Source: Acanthaster planci (lineage: Eukaryota > Echinodermata > Asteroidea > Valvatida > Acanthasteridae). Taken from it: a stretch of 64,000 bases of DNA. The notes under the pieces were generated by a model that was not told where the DNA came from, did no database searches, and saw only the letters and a program-made list of their open reading frames with translations. Position numbers and translations under genes: made by a program. Positions 11,801 through 20,847 of this stretch are shown one piece after another. The stretch is from contig NW_019091479.1 in the NCBI RefSeq assembly GCF_001949145.1, positions 1 to 64,000 on the forward strand. Direction: 5' to 3'. The first letter of the stretch is position 1. The number at the start of each line of letters is the position of its first letter.

Positions 11801-14800
11801 GGTTCATCCAAGACTTGTGTGTCGTGGAAGACGTGTACCTCAGCACCCTTATAAACCTGCAAGCCTCCATTATGCTGAATGAGATCGAGACCGAGAGGTT
11901 GTTTGGTAATATCTCGACCATCCTGGGCCTTCACAAAAGATTTTGGAAAGACAGACTCTCAAAAGTCGTCACTAAGGCACAGAACGAGAAGAGATTCCCC
12001 TCAGCCACTGATCTGATCCAAGCATTTGAAGGATTCTCTAATCACTTCGCACCCTACACTCATTTTTTTGCAACTCAGAAGGAGGGCATAAAATACCTTA
12101 ACGAGCAAATCGTCCATAACAAGATGTTCAGATTCTACCTAGGATGGGCTGAGAAACACCCCAAAAGCCGCGGCATGGGACCTCAAGTTCTTCTTGAATC
12201 TCCCATACGGCACTTGGCCAAATACTCCTCCCTCCTCTTCAGAGTTGCAGAGACACTGGACGAAGAGGACAAAATTGGAATGTCAAAAATAGTAAGTCGG
12301 TATCAAAGATTCTAAACATTTATACTGTAACTCTTGTTTAAGAGGATTTGAAATGGTTCTGCCGTATTTTTGGCTCTCGGGAGGATTTACGTAATTGTAG
12401 TGATTCTTTATGAATGTCTGAAGACTTACAAATAGATGCGATATAGTAGTACAACGTGATTACAGATTTTTTCCAGATAGAAGTCTCAGTAGTTTGCTCT
12501 ACTTTCTGTTTTAAATGCAGTTGTCTCAAGTGAAAGACTTTGTGGCGAGAGTTTCTGACGAAAAAGGACTACTGTCTAAGAGACAAGAGCCAGCGGAGCA
12601 AGTTAAAGCAGGAGAGGGTTCCAACAGCGGTGAGGCTGTCGCTGGACAGGGCACGAACCCATCCAGCGAATACGTCGAGGAGATCGTCACAGCTCTGATC
12701 AGGAAGGATTCCAACATGGTCAAGCTGCGGAAGACACTGGACGAATTCAAGATCTACGGACTCCAAGATTTCCCGGCCCTGCTGACGTTCACCACGAAGA
12801 GGGAAGACGAAGAGTGGTTCCATATCGAGGAGTCGTGGAGCGAATTTGTCGATCAGGAGGGGGCTTTTAAATTAGATGAGAGGACTACAAGTCAACAAGA
12901 AGCCACGTGGAAGATCATCACTACAGAGGTTAGCTTTCTCCGCGACATCCGCATCATTGTCGATTTATATCTCTGCACTCTGCTGAACCTTCAAGCTGCC
13001 ATCCTACTGAACGAAGTCAAGACAGAGAACCTGTTCAGCAACATCACCACCCTGGAGAAACGCCACTCCAGGTTCTGGAAGGAAAAGTTGTCCCATGTCA
13101 TTTGGAAAGCACGTACCGAGAAGCGACCTCCATCGACTCAAGACCTGGCTGACGCTTTCGACGGATTCGAAGCTATCTTCAAACCATACGTCACGTACTG
13201 TACTGTAAAAAACAAGTGCTTGAAGTACCTGGATGAGCAGAATAAGAACAACGAGATGTTTAGATTTTTCGTCGAATGGGTGGAGAGAAACCCTGAAAGC
13301 CGAGGTCTAAAATTGCACGATCTTCTCGACCTGCCGGTGAAGCGTATTGCCGAGTACCCTACCCTTCTCACTGAGGTGTTGGAGAGGACGCCTGACGGTC
13401 AGGAAAGAGCAGCATTGTCCAGAAAAGTGAGTTGAAATTTGATAGAAAGGTCCAGATTCTTGTAGATGGTTCAGTGTAGGTGGATAGCCGTACAACTTTC
13501 TGAAGATGTGGAACGGATTGAGGCGAATAATAGCCTCCCGTTGGCCGAGACACGCGGTTTGTTTTTACTATCTTTGTTAAATGAGCGATTTCAATAGGAC
13601 ATCTGTCTCGTAGACAGTGATCTTTTCAGGAATATAAATCCATATGGCATGACGGTACTAGATAGTAAAATACACAGCGAACTTCGCGTGATGTTGTTTA
13701 AAATTTCATCAATATTTCTTAAACGAATGAGGCTTAGATCATTGTGCCTTTCAGCTTTGTGCAATGAGTGATTTATTATGCTGATGACTCTCCACACTTG
13801 GTGGATTTTTCTATAGGTAGCCGAAATAAAGGTGTTTTTGATGCAAGTGCCTTTCCAGACAAGACAAGACTTGGAAGAAGCTGAGGAAGGGATGTCACCA
13901 CTTCGTCGTACTGCCTCTGAGGGAACCTCTAAGATGCACAAATTGAAACAAACCCTGCATGATTTCATGGCCAACGGGTTGCAGGATTTCCCCAGGTTGT
14001 TGACATTCAGCGCCAAGAGGGAGAGCGACGAGGACTGCTTCCGGCTGGAGACATCCTGGCGTGACCTGGTCGAGAACAACAACCTGAGCGAGTTGGAGAA
14101 GGAGCAGACGACCCGACAAGAAGCCATGTGGGATATCATCTCGACAGAGGTTAGCCGCGTCCGAGATTGTCGCGTCGTTGTCGATCTGTACCTGTGCACC
14201 CTGCTTAACCTCCAAGCCAACGGGCTGCTGAATGAGATCCAGACAGAAAAACTCTTCAGTAACGTCACCGCCATCGAGAAGCTCCACACCAGGTTCTGGA
14301 AAGAGAGGTTGTCTTACGTCGTCGAGAGGGCACGAGCGGAGAAGAGGTTACTCACGGTCGTGGACTTGGCCAAGGCTTTTGAGGGATTTGCAAAGCTTTT
14401 TGCACCTTATGTCAAGTTTTGCTCCTCCAATAAAATGTGCCAGAAGTACCTGATGGGGCACTTAAAGCAGGACGATATGTTCAAGGTCTATGTGGAGTGG
14501 GTCGAAAAACATCCAGACAGTCTTGGCCTGAAGCTACGAGACTTCTTGTTCTCCCCAACCCAGCACATCTACAGGTACTCTCGTCTCCTTGGGGTTGTGG
14601 AAAAGACATTGTCCGTGAATGACCAAGACGGAACGGTACTGAGCGCAAGGGTGAGAAAATATTTCATCAAAATCCTCTTCATGTTCTACATACTGACTAC
14701 ATTATTTTGTTTTGACGCAGAAAGGCACTGAAAAAGTTTCTCCTGTCTGTTACCCAGTGTTGTATTCGAGTCCATCACAAGTCCCTGTGAGTCAATCGCA

Positions 14801-15202
14801 ACTCATTCAGTCTTAAGCTAATTCACAAGCTATTCAAATGAACTGTGACAAAAGCATTCTTTTGTCATTGTTCACCCTGTTACTTATAACTAGCCTCGTG
14901 AAGGGACTTGCGATAGACTCGAATACAACACTGCTGTTACCTAAGAATGTATTGTGTTTTTTTTTCTGGCATAAAATGAAGGATATGGTCGTGTCCTCTG
15001 TCATTTCACATTGCCAGAGGCTTTTGCATACATTTAGGCCCTGTTTGGCCTGGGATTTGTCCTTGGTGTATATCTATATCGACAGATACTTCAGTTTTTA
15101 TATTGACAGTATTTGTTGGATTTGTTTTATTTTCCACAGACATCGCAAGTGCAGGACTTCTTGAAGCGGCTGCAATTCCTTACTCAAAAGGAGGGGGAGT
15201 GA
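5687..15202 (+). CDS. Gene A: protein with seven tandem DH (RhoGEF) units, no PH domain
   Basis: Joining 5687-5833, 6047-6388, 6977-7087, 7428-7574, 7690-7842, 8179-8922, 9225-10136, 10440-11303, 11428-12291, 12521-13426, 13817-14650 and 15140-15202 gives one open frame of about 2028 residues ending in TGA. Every junction is phase 0 with GT..AG sites. Each of the seven units repeats a pre-DH segment (GLQDF..LLTF..KR), DH helix 1 (WEII.TE..F..D.R), the family motif CTLLNLQA, NEIETE.iF.NIsAIe.LH.rFW, and a CR3-like stretch before the last helix. The closest relative visible is gene B downstream, a PLEKHG5-type RhoGEF, so gene A probably arose from it by duplication. No PH domain, RBD, signal peptide or membrane segment is seen. 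DH domains normally catalyse GDP release from Rho GTPases, but key contacts are altered here, so a Rho-binding or scaffold role is possible. The start codon is uncertain because upstream exons could exist. Confidence 0.85.
6047..6388 (+). CDS. Gene A exon 2: DH unit 1, helices 1 to about 4 (three ancestral exons fused)
   Basis: Encodes 114 codons starting EDFQRKCTDKAKLRDLPKKQ, which aligns without gaps to the start of gene B exon 50809-50946. It continues through the sequences that gene B splits into exons 50809-50946, 51571-51621 and 52339-52488 (46+17+50 = 113 codons), so two introns are absent. The acceptor is AAATATACAAG with a weak pyrimidine tract; the donor GTAAGT follows FKGW. Unit 1 keeps the CR1 Glu (IQSELMFTRHLR), but the family's RFW is changed (TTFVTQKL). 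Confidence 0.8.
6977..7574 (+). CDS. Gene A exons 3 and 4: end of DH unit 1
   Basis: Exon 6977-7087 (37 codons, ending NEMFRYFLQ) and exon 7428-7574 (49 codons, WGQKHPKSRRLKLTDLLLIP...) match gene B exons 52606-52716 (also 37 codons) and 53906-54055 (50 codons) in both boundary and sequence. The CR3 motif reads RIARYPLLL where gene B has RITKYPLLL, so Lys is replaced by Arg. These are the ancestral introns that units 2-7 no longer have. Confidence 0.85.
7690..7842 (+). CDS. Gene A exon 5: last helix of DH1 and linker 1
   Basis: Encodes 51 codons beginning ISELKASAVRAIKEASEG, equivalent to gene B exon 54486-54629 (ISEVKEFVTRVNHE). After the helix comes a Ser/Lys-rich linker ending GGPIEE. It splices in phase 0 to unit 2. 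This is the only unit whose linker is a separate exon; in units 3-7 the equivalent sequence is fused to the following DH domain. Confidence 0.75.
8179..8922 (+). CDS. Gene A exon 6: DH unit 2 in one exon
   Basis: Encodes 248 codons starting SYDCVSVEEAKMFQLRQALD, after a CCTTTTAG acceptor, and ending LART before GTAAGT. It holds a full DH domain apart from the last helix, with no internal intron. Motifs include IRSEVGFIKDLRVVVDFH, CTLLNLQASMLLNEVETEQI and LHTRFWKENL; the CR3-like stretch is HIARYPVLL (Lys to Arg). It has no fused linker, so it is structurally intermediate between unit 1 and units 3-7. Confidence 0.9.
9225..10136 (+). CDS. Gene A exon 7: last helix of DH2, linker, DH unit 3
   Basis: Encodes 304 codons. 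It opens with VCQVTEFVKQLPFES, the final helix of DH2, followed by an acidic linker with CEYVDEIVTCLVRQDS, then a complete DH core (ISTEINFIQDIRI, NTLLNLQASIMLNEIETERL, AHTRFWKEKL). The CR3-like stretch is RISEYPLLL: the Lys usual at this position is Glu, a charge reversal. Both ends are phase 0. Confidence 0.9.
10440..11303 (+). CDS. Gene A exon 8: last helix of DH3, linker, DH unit 4
   Basis: Encodes 288 codons, opening VGEVKEFVDLVQHES and carrying the linker type CQYVDEVTTAQISQDS shared with units 3 and 6. The DH core has IRTEADFIRDIRITVD, CTLLNVQAAMLLNEIQTEKI and LHTKFWKQKL. CR3 is RIAKYPILL, retaining Lys, so this unit keeps two of the three interface residues scored here, lacking only the last-helix Asn. 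It ends before GTAAGT in phase 0. Confidence 0.9.
11428..12291 (+). CDS. Gene A exon 9: last helix of DH4, linker, DH unit 5
   Basis: Encodes 288 codons, opening VSKMKEFVVHVSRLS, then a basic linker (ARKKALRHHSTPEEDRK) unlike the YVDEIV-type linker of units 3, 4 and 6. The DH core has ITSEIGFIQDLCVVEDVY, STLINLQASIMLNEIETERL and LHKRFWKDRL. CR3 is HLAKYSSLL: Lys is kept but the following Pro is Ser. It ends KI before GTAAGT. Confidence 0.9.
12521..13426 (+). CDS. Gene A exon 10: last helix of DH5, linker, DH unit 6
   Basis: Encodes 302 codons, opening LSQVKDFVARVSDEKG, with the SEYVEEIVTALIRKDS linker. The DH core has ITTEVSFLRDIRIIVD, CTLLNLQAAILLNEVKTENL and RHSRFWKEKL. CR3 is RIAEYPTLL, with Lys replaced by Glu as in unit 3. 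It ends LSRK before GTGAGT, phase 0. Confidence 0.9.
13817..14650 (+). CDS. Gene A exon 11: last helix of DH6, short linker, DH unit 7
   Basis: Encodes 278 codons, opening VAEIKVFLMQVPFQTRQD, with a short linker lacking the YVDEIV motif. The DH core has ISTEVSRVRDCRVVVDLY, CTLLNLQANGLLNEIQTEKL and LHTRFWKERL. The CR3-like stretch is HIYRYSRLL, the most altered of the array. It ends LSAR before GTGAGA. The following intron contains a hAT-like MITE. Confidence 0.9.
14755..14933. mobile_element. hAT-like MITE, copy 1 (last intron of gene A)
   Basis: Perfect 18-bp terminal inverted repeats CAGTGTTGTATTCGAGTC / GACTCGAATACAACACTG flank about 143 bp of non-coding DNA. An identical 8-bp target duplication CTGTTACC sits at 14747-14754 and 14934-14941. 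An 8-bp duplication with CAG-starting ends is typical of the hAT superfamily. At 179 bp with no open frame, it is non-autonomous. The perfect ends and duplication suggest the youngest insertion of the three copies here. Confidence 0.85.
15140..15202 (+). CDS. Gene A terminal exon: last helix of DH7 and stop
   Basis: After the acceptor TTTCCACAG, phase 0, this reads TSQVQDFLKRLQFLTQKEGE and then TGA. It aligns with the first residues of each array exon and with ISEVKEFV of gene B. The gene therefore stops right after completing DH7, with no PH domain. It was found by homology; it is too short to stand out as a reading frame. Confidence 0.8.
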   Translation, partial: TSQVQDFLKRLQFLTQKEGE

Positions 15203-15542
15203 CCTCAGATTATTTCAACCATTTTGCTCCAACAGAGTGGGGTAGGGGAAGATTCCTGTATGGGGCAGAAGTGCTCAATGGAATAATTTTGTGGTCAGTG
15301 TGTATATTGCACACGCGCACAAAACCTTTGGGATTATGTTGACATTTATAGCAACCCCGTAATACTATATACACATGTATATATGCAGTTTTCATGAAAC
15401 AGAGGTTAGCGGTACAGCCGTGGGATACAATCATTTGGTACGTCACATCGAGCTTACAAACGTGATGTATCCTACAAGTGATTCGAGGATAGGTACCCAG
15501 TCGCTTGTAATGAAAAGAGCTTTGCCCGACGGGTTACCATGA

Positions 15543-15548
15543 AATAAA
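15543..15548 (+). promoter_or_regulatory. Candidate polyadenylation signal of gene A
   Basis: AATAAA lies about 340 bases after the stop codon of gene A. It is a canonical hexamer at a plausible distance. No transcript evidence is available, and the hexamer could occur by chance in A/T-rich DNA. Confidence 0.35.
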
Positions 15549-16130
15549 CGAAGGCCGCCTATGTCACCACACGGTACTGCGTCTAAACACGCTTCATTCC
15601 ATCAAGGAGTAAGTTGAATTCATTTCAACTTCTACAAAAATGCTCAGAAAAATCTACTAAGTAAACACATTAAGAATTAAACGAGTGGGAAACCAATTTA
15701 CCAGTTTAAGCATAGCAAAAAAGGGCTGGGATATATACCCGGACTTTACAGCTAGTCTGATAATCGATTTGCTTACTATTAGGCCAAAGTTTGAAGTTTC
15801 ACCGACCATTCTGATTTTCACGGTATAACATGAATTAGTTGTCGTAAAGGAAACATGCACAAAATGTGTGTTTTCATTGAACCGATATACGTGAAGTACA
15901 ACCTCTGTAATATAAGTTTCATTCAACTTACTGAACTTTGCTGTCTTCCTTTACTGCATCTGCATTCGCACGAAGTATCAATAACTATTTACCACGCTTA
16001 TCTAACGTGCCATTAGTTGTTATGACTTGTAGTAATTTTGGGTACAAATGTTTGTAAGATAATTGTATGAATGAGTTCAGAACTGGGATAATACCCACTG
16101 ATTTGAGAGACATGGGTTTTGTGATTGAGG

Positions 16131-16268
16131 GCTGTTTGTTCTGCACGGATCTTGATCGCTATCAATGGATCTGACGTTGGTTCACTGACACCAGAACTCA
16201 CCTAATGGATGGCGCGAACCAGCTTTGGGAATACTGATTGTGATCCAGATCCATGTGAAACAAACGGG
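16131..16268 (-). repeat. Dispersed repeat, copy a (inverted relative to copy b)
   Basis: The reverse complement shares long stretches with 19071-19195, for example CTGGTTCG.NCCATCCATTAGG, GGTGTNNGTGAACCAA and TTGTTTCACA, over about 130 bp. It is probably an old transposon-derived element; no ends or target duplication could be fixed. Confidence 0.65.
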
Positions 16269-16856
16269 CTACTGGTTGGAACGGAGTTAATGTGCAATGG
16301 TTATCCTCGGTTGTGTTATTCTATAAGGAATTATAGATGGCGCTGCAGTTGGCCCACAAGCAGTAGTATGAAGACAGAGTTGTGACAACTTCAATGACAA
16401 CTAGACACCATTTTGGTTCCAAAGTCTATCCATTTACAACCCACGAGTTTGGAAACACAATGGCGTCGATACACGTCACACAGAACTTCATCTTTCAATT
16501 TTCTCTGCTCACAAGTGAAGGACACAATATGGTGAGGCAAGTGTCGTTCATGGGTCCATGTATACGTAAAAGTCATTCGTTGTGCGATTTAAAAACGATA
16601 AGTGTTTAATGTGTACTTATTTAAAAATAATTCATTCCGGCATTGAATTACTTTAAATACAATTAGTTTAACCCGAACAACCCCAAATCCTTCGATTTCA
16701 ATATAATTTTACCTACTTTGTAGGGGATTATTAGGGTTAATCAGTAAATGAATTTAACCAAAAAGCGACTTTAAATTGTCAATATTTGGAGATCCTTAGG
16801 CTTTCTGTTTTCAGTGCAGTGTATGTGGCGCTGGTCGTTGTGTATTTCACACCTGA

Positions 16857-16901
16857 GACTTAACTCATGTATTTGTGATTAACAAATACATGAGTTATGT
16901 C
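16857..16901. repeat. Perfect 16-bp hairpin with 5-base loop
   Basis: TAACTCATGTATTTGT at 16861-16876 is exactly complementary to 16882-16897 around a GATTA loop, and pairing extends further with one mismatch. It is not near a recognised gene end (1.6 kb after gene A's stop), so it is probably repeat-derived rather than a processing signal. Confidence 0.85.
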
Positions 16902-17067
16902 CGATTAGGACTGTTTTAGTAAATTTTGTCAGCAATTACTATTTTCAAGATACTTTTACCATTGTATATTTTTGAATTTACGTTCCAGAAAGAGGGAAAG
17001 TGATAGTGTAACATTGTTAATACTTGACAAAACTTCATTCGTGCAGTATAGTAACTGACCCTACAGG

Positions 17068-17221
17068 AATATGGGCGATTCACAATAGTGCGCCTCCAAG
17101 GGTTTGCAACGCGTTGGCCAATTACAACGCGCAAAATCTGTCGACTCTTTCCAAACGCGAAATCGTGACCGGCCAACGCGTTGCTAACTCTTGAGGCGCT
17201 CTATTGTGAATCGTCCATATT
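17068..17221. mobile_element. Fold-back (MITE-like) element with about 50-bp arms
   Basis: The left arm (17068-17120) starts AATATGGGCGATTCACAATA and the right arm (17171-17221) ends TATTGTGAATCGTCCATATT. Both carry AACGCGTTGGCC or its complement next to a central 50-bp spacer. The near-complete palindrome without coding capacity fits a short fold-back DNA element. No clear target duplication was seen. Confidence 0.75.
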
Positions 17222-18437
17222 GCAGCGTTTATGTTGAGTGCCGTAAACCAATCAGCGAAATACGGTGCTCCGAAAATGCACAATTGATCGATCTGCAGTC
17301 GGCTTACAGATGTCCTCCTGCCTGAAGTCGGATCACACAGCCAACCATTAAAGCGATGTAGTCTAGTTTCAGTACTGACCCATCTCAAAGGCAGTTGTTC
17401 ATAGTGCAACACTGTTGTCGTTCATATAACCTGCGACACGCATGGGTCATTCTCCTTTTAAGGGGGAGGCTTAAAAGATGTACAAGTATTCCAGTGTTTA
17501 CAGAGGGCGCCCTGCGAAAGTGCTTATGCACGCACTTAGTGTGCCTTCGAGTTGGAGAGCTCAGTATAATATATTATAGCTATAAAGTTACTTGATCATA
17601 GGCAGTTATTAACAGGAAATTGATATGGAGGAAGCGCCTTCATGAAGTGGAACAAAATGATTATTTTGCACATGGTGTTAACGATGGAGGAGTGTTGAAG
17701 GTAAACTTAACAGCTTTTATGCCTCGGATATTTTTGGATTAAAAGTTCGCAAATAGATGATTACTTTGTTTATCAGAACTCAGCATTTCATTGTCCCGGG
17801 AAGACTATTGGATTTGAGGGGATAGAAAGAAAGAGAACAAGATCTGAATTGCCACAAAAACCCAGCCTCAGACCAAGAGAGAAGAGAGAGAGACCATGTT
17901 AAATATTTCAAAAGCATGTATATTTTTTTCCTGTGATGTCACGATCGTGCTGGACCTATGACGTGTTGTGATGGTAACGAGTGCATAGTGTTGTGATGGT
18001 AATCTACCTATTCAAGATAAACTAGTCCAGCATGCAGCGTTTGCACTTGCGCTTCCACGTGGTTGAAGCTGCCCGTGGGAATATATGCGATCACCGTGTT
18101 CAAGGCAGTCCACACGTGGTGGTGTTGTTTAGGTCCCCCCCCCAAAAAAAAATACTCGGTCTCTGGTCAGACCAAAGTTCCAGAATTGGAACGATGCGAT
18201 TTTTTCGGGAGAACGGGTTGGCTTTTTAAGACTGGCAACGGACACAAAAATGAGTGGCATATTTCATCAAAGAGCAAAGGCTAGTAGTAGCGCGTCGCAC
18301 GTCATGTCGCCATTGTTGTTTATCAGCTGGCTGCAACTTTTGAATTAACCTACTCGGCCATGGTCTACTGTTTGTGTTCGACAATAGTAACGCATCTGTC
18401 ACCGGGTACGACATATGCAGCAAGGTATGAGACGGAG

Positions 18438-18603
18438 NNNNNNNNNNNNNNNNNNNNNNNNNNNNNNNNNNNNNNNNNNNNNNNNNNNNNNNNNNNNNNN
18501 NNNNNNNNNNNNNNNNNNNNNNNNNNNNNNNNNNNNNNNNNNNNNNNNNNNNNNNNNNNNNNNNNNNNNNNNNNNNNNNNNNNNNNNNNNNNNNNNNNNN
18601 NNN
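18438..18603. other. Assembly gap (166 N)
   Basis: Run of N; sequence is unknown. Confidence 1.
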
Positions 18604-19070
18604 ACATGTTGGGGGTACCCCTCGGTCTCATTTCTTGCTGGGTATAGGGTAGTACGAAGTACCCACGAATTAATCTTGTTCCTTGAACAGATTGCTCTTC
18701 CAACTTAAGGACTTGTGGCTGGGAATCAGTCTACTTGCGAACATTTAGGCGGTGCGGAAATAGAGGGCGCTGTTTTGAAAAAAATGAGGAAAAAAGGGAA
18801 AAAAATTGACGCGCATGTTCAAAATCGACGCGCGCGTTTACCAGAGACCGACTTTTTTTGGCCTTACATTGAGTGCAATCCAGTCACGTGGGTGAAAAAG
18901 GTCTATAGTCATGTCCTATGGATTGGCCATCGGATCAGTTTCATGAAACATGAACAAAACAGTTGCAGGTTGGACACTATACTGACTTTTGCAAGCCTAA
19001 CAGAATCTATTTACGCAGGGTTTGACCAACTTTGCTGGAAAGTCCAGTGCCACAGCTCTACATAGAGGGC

Positions 19071-19195
19071 CAACTTGTTTCACACAAATCTGGATCTTGA
19101 TGAGTGATCCCATCGCTGGTTCGCTCCATCCATTAGGCGGGTTTTGGTGTTGGTGAACCAATGACGGGTCACTGATCGCCGGATCTGCGTGAAGC
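19071..19195 (+). repeat. Dispersed repeat, copy b
   Basis: Counterpart of 16131-16268 in opposite orientation, with CTCCATCCATTAGGCGGG at its centre. The two copies are 2.8 kb apart and could fold together. No coding content. Confidence 0.65.
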
Positions 19196-20847
19196 TGGCT
19201 CAGAGAGACACCACCAGCATCAGGGGGCACCCTCGTAAGTAGGCCAAAAATATGTCCGCCGAGCTCATTAATAAAAGTTATAAACTCAAAATATTCTATA
19301 TTATAGAGTCATGAGAGCTATGGATTTAGGGAATAAAAAAATTATGAACCTCTGGCCCGGAATCAGGGCTTTGATTGCAATGCAATCAGGTCAGAAAGGG
19401 GCACTATTTAGCCATTTTGCAGAGGGGTGCATTTTCAAAATTGCCAATTTTCCGGGCAGTGAAATATCATTCATTGTAGGAGTGGTCTGCTTTGGGTGAG
19501 AATTTCTCAAAAATTTATCGGTCAACCCACTAAAAATTGAAATGAAAATGAAAGAGGACATGTCAAACATCATTTTGCTGTCCAGCTTGAACACCTGTGA
19601 GAGTTGTATGTTTAAAATGATTTTGAAATTAAATGATTTATCATTGTTGTCTATTGGAATTTATATGCAAGGGTACACCCCTCAGAGTTTGGAAACAAAA
19701 TGGCTGGACATTATGAGCAGCAGTAGAGCGTGCGGCATTGTGTACCAACTATCCCTATGCACTGGCGCACACACCCGCCAGTTTCTTGAAGTGCGCCCGC
19801 ATACGGCGACACGGCGGCATGGTTCAGCAATGCGGTCTGCCTTGACAATCTGGCTAGAGTTTGGAGGTCACTGTGTTTCATGAACATGAACTATTTCCTT
19901 GTGTGTGTTAAAGTAGTCGTTGATGTCGGGTTTGCCTCTTTGTAAGGCTCGAGAAAATGTTTTTCAAAAACCACCCAAATACTCTTACACTAAGATAACC
20001 AAATGTTACTTCATTATACGGATGCACCCGACTGTGATGGGATTGCATGAAGGAAGTACGTTATCATCGATTTCAACTTTTCCTCCCCAACATGAAAAAA
20101 CTTTTAAGGTTAGCCACTTTAATCCGGAAGTCAGGTCATTTGTGGGCATAGTCGTCCGGAAACGGGCGTTGCTAAGGGAAGTGATGTCAGAGATGTCACC
20201 TGGTCGCTGAACGTATTATCATTTCCACAGTGCGTTGTGTACCTTGAGCTATATTCGGGACTTGTGGAAGTTGGCCAGCCAAGAGTTTTGTTTTGACATA
20301 AAATAAACTAAACAGAGGCCCTGGCCAAAGAAATAAACAAAAGAAAGAGAATGATGGAGTGGAGTAAAGTTGTAAATATTATCGTCTCAAAGCAGGTCTC
20401 TTCTCTATGATGACGTCATTGGAACATTGATACCTCAAAACATTTTGATTACAATCCCGTCTAGACACTCAGTGTTTTTGGACACGGGACACTCAGCTAA
20501 CACGATGCTCCTTAGCCTATTTTACAAACAAATGACCCATGGAGTGAGGGCTGATATTGTGGTAAACATAAAACTTGAACTGCAGTTGACACGTCGAAAA
20601 CCTCATTGCAAGATTTAATACCGATGATCGGCCCCACACACGGATACTGTAAAGGGCGATATCAATTAATCTAAAAATAGAATACTGTCTGGTGCTTATG
20701 ACAGAGGAGGCAACAATCAAATTTAAAGGCTAATTGATCGGCATAATTCAGCAGTAATGCCTCTTTTCACGAATGATTGTATTCGAAAAAACGCTTGTAT
20801 TGCCCAAATCGCCCTAGCCGTCACGTGCCATGTCTTTCATCGAAGCT

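Noticed and set aside
13591-14289. Long minus-strand reading frame of 232 codons
   Set aside because: It is antisense to exon 11 of gene A; its length results from the coding bias of the real plus-strand exon.
14722-14816. Open frame after a CAG acceptor-like site (KGTEKVSPVCYPVLY...) as an extra terminal exon of gene A
   Set aside because: It runs into the hAT-like MITE and lacks the conserved last-helix motif, whereas 15140-15202 supplies that motif in phase 0.
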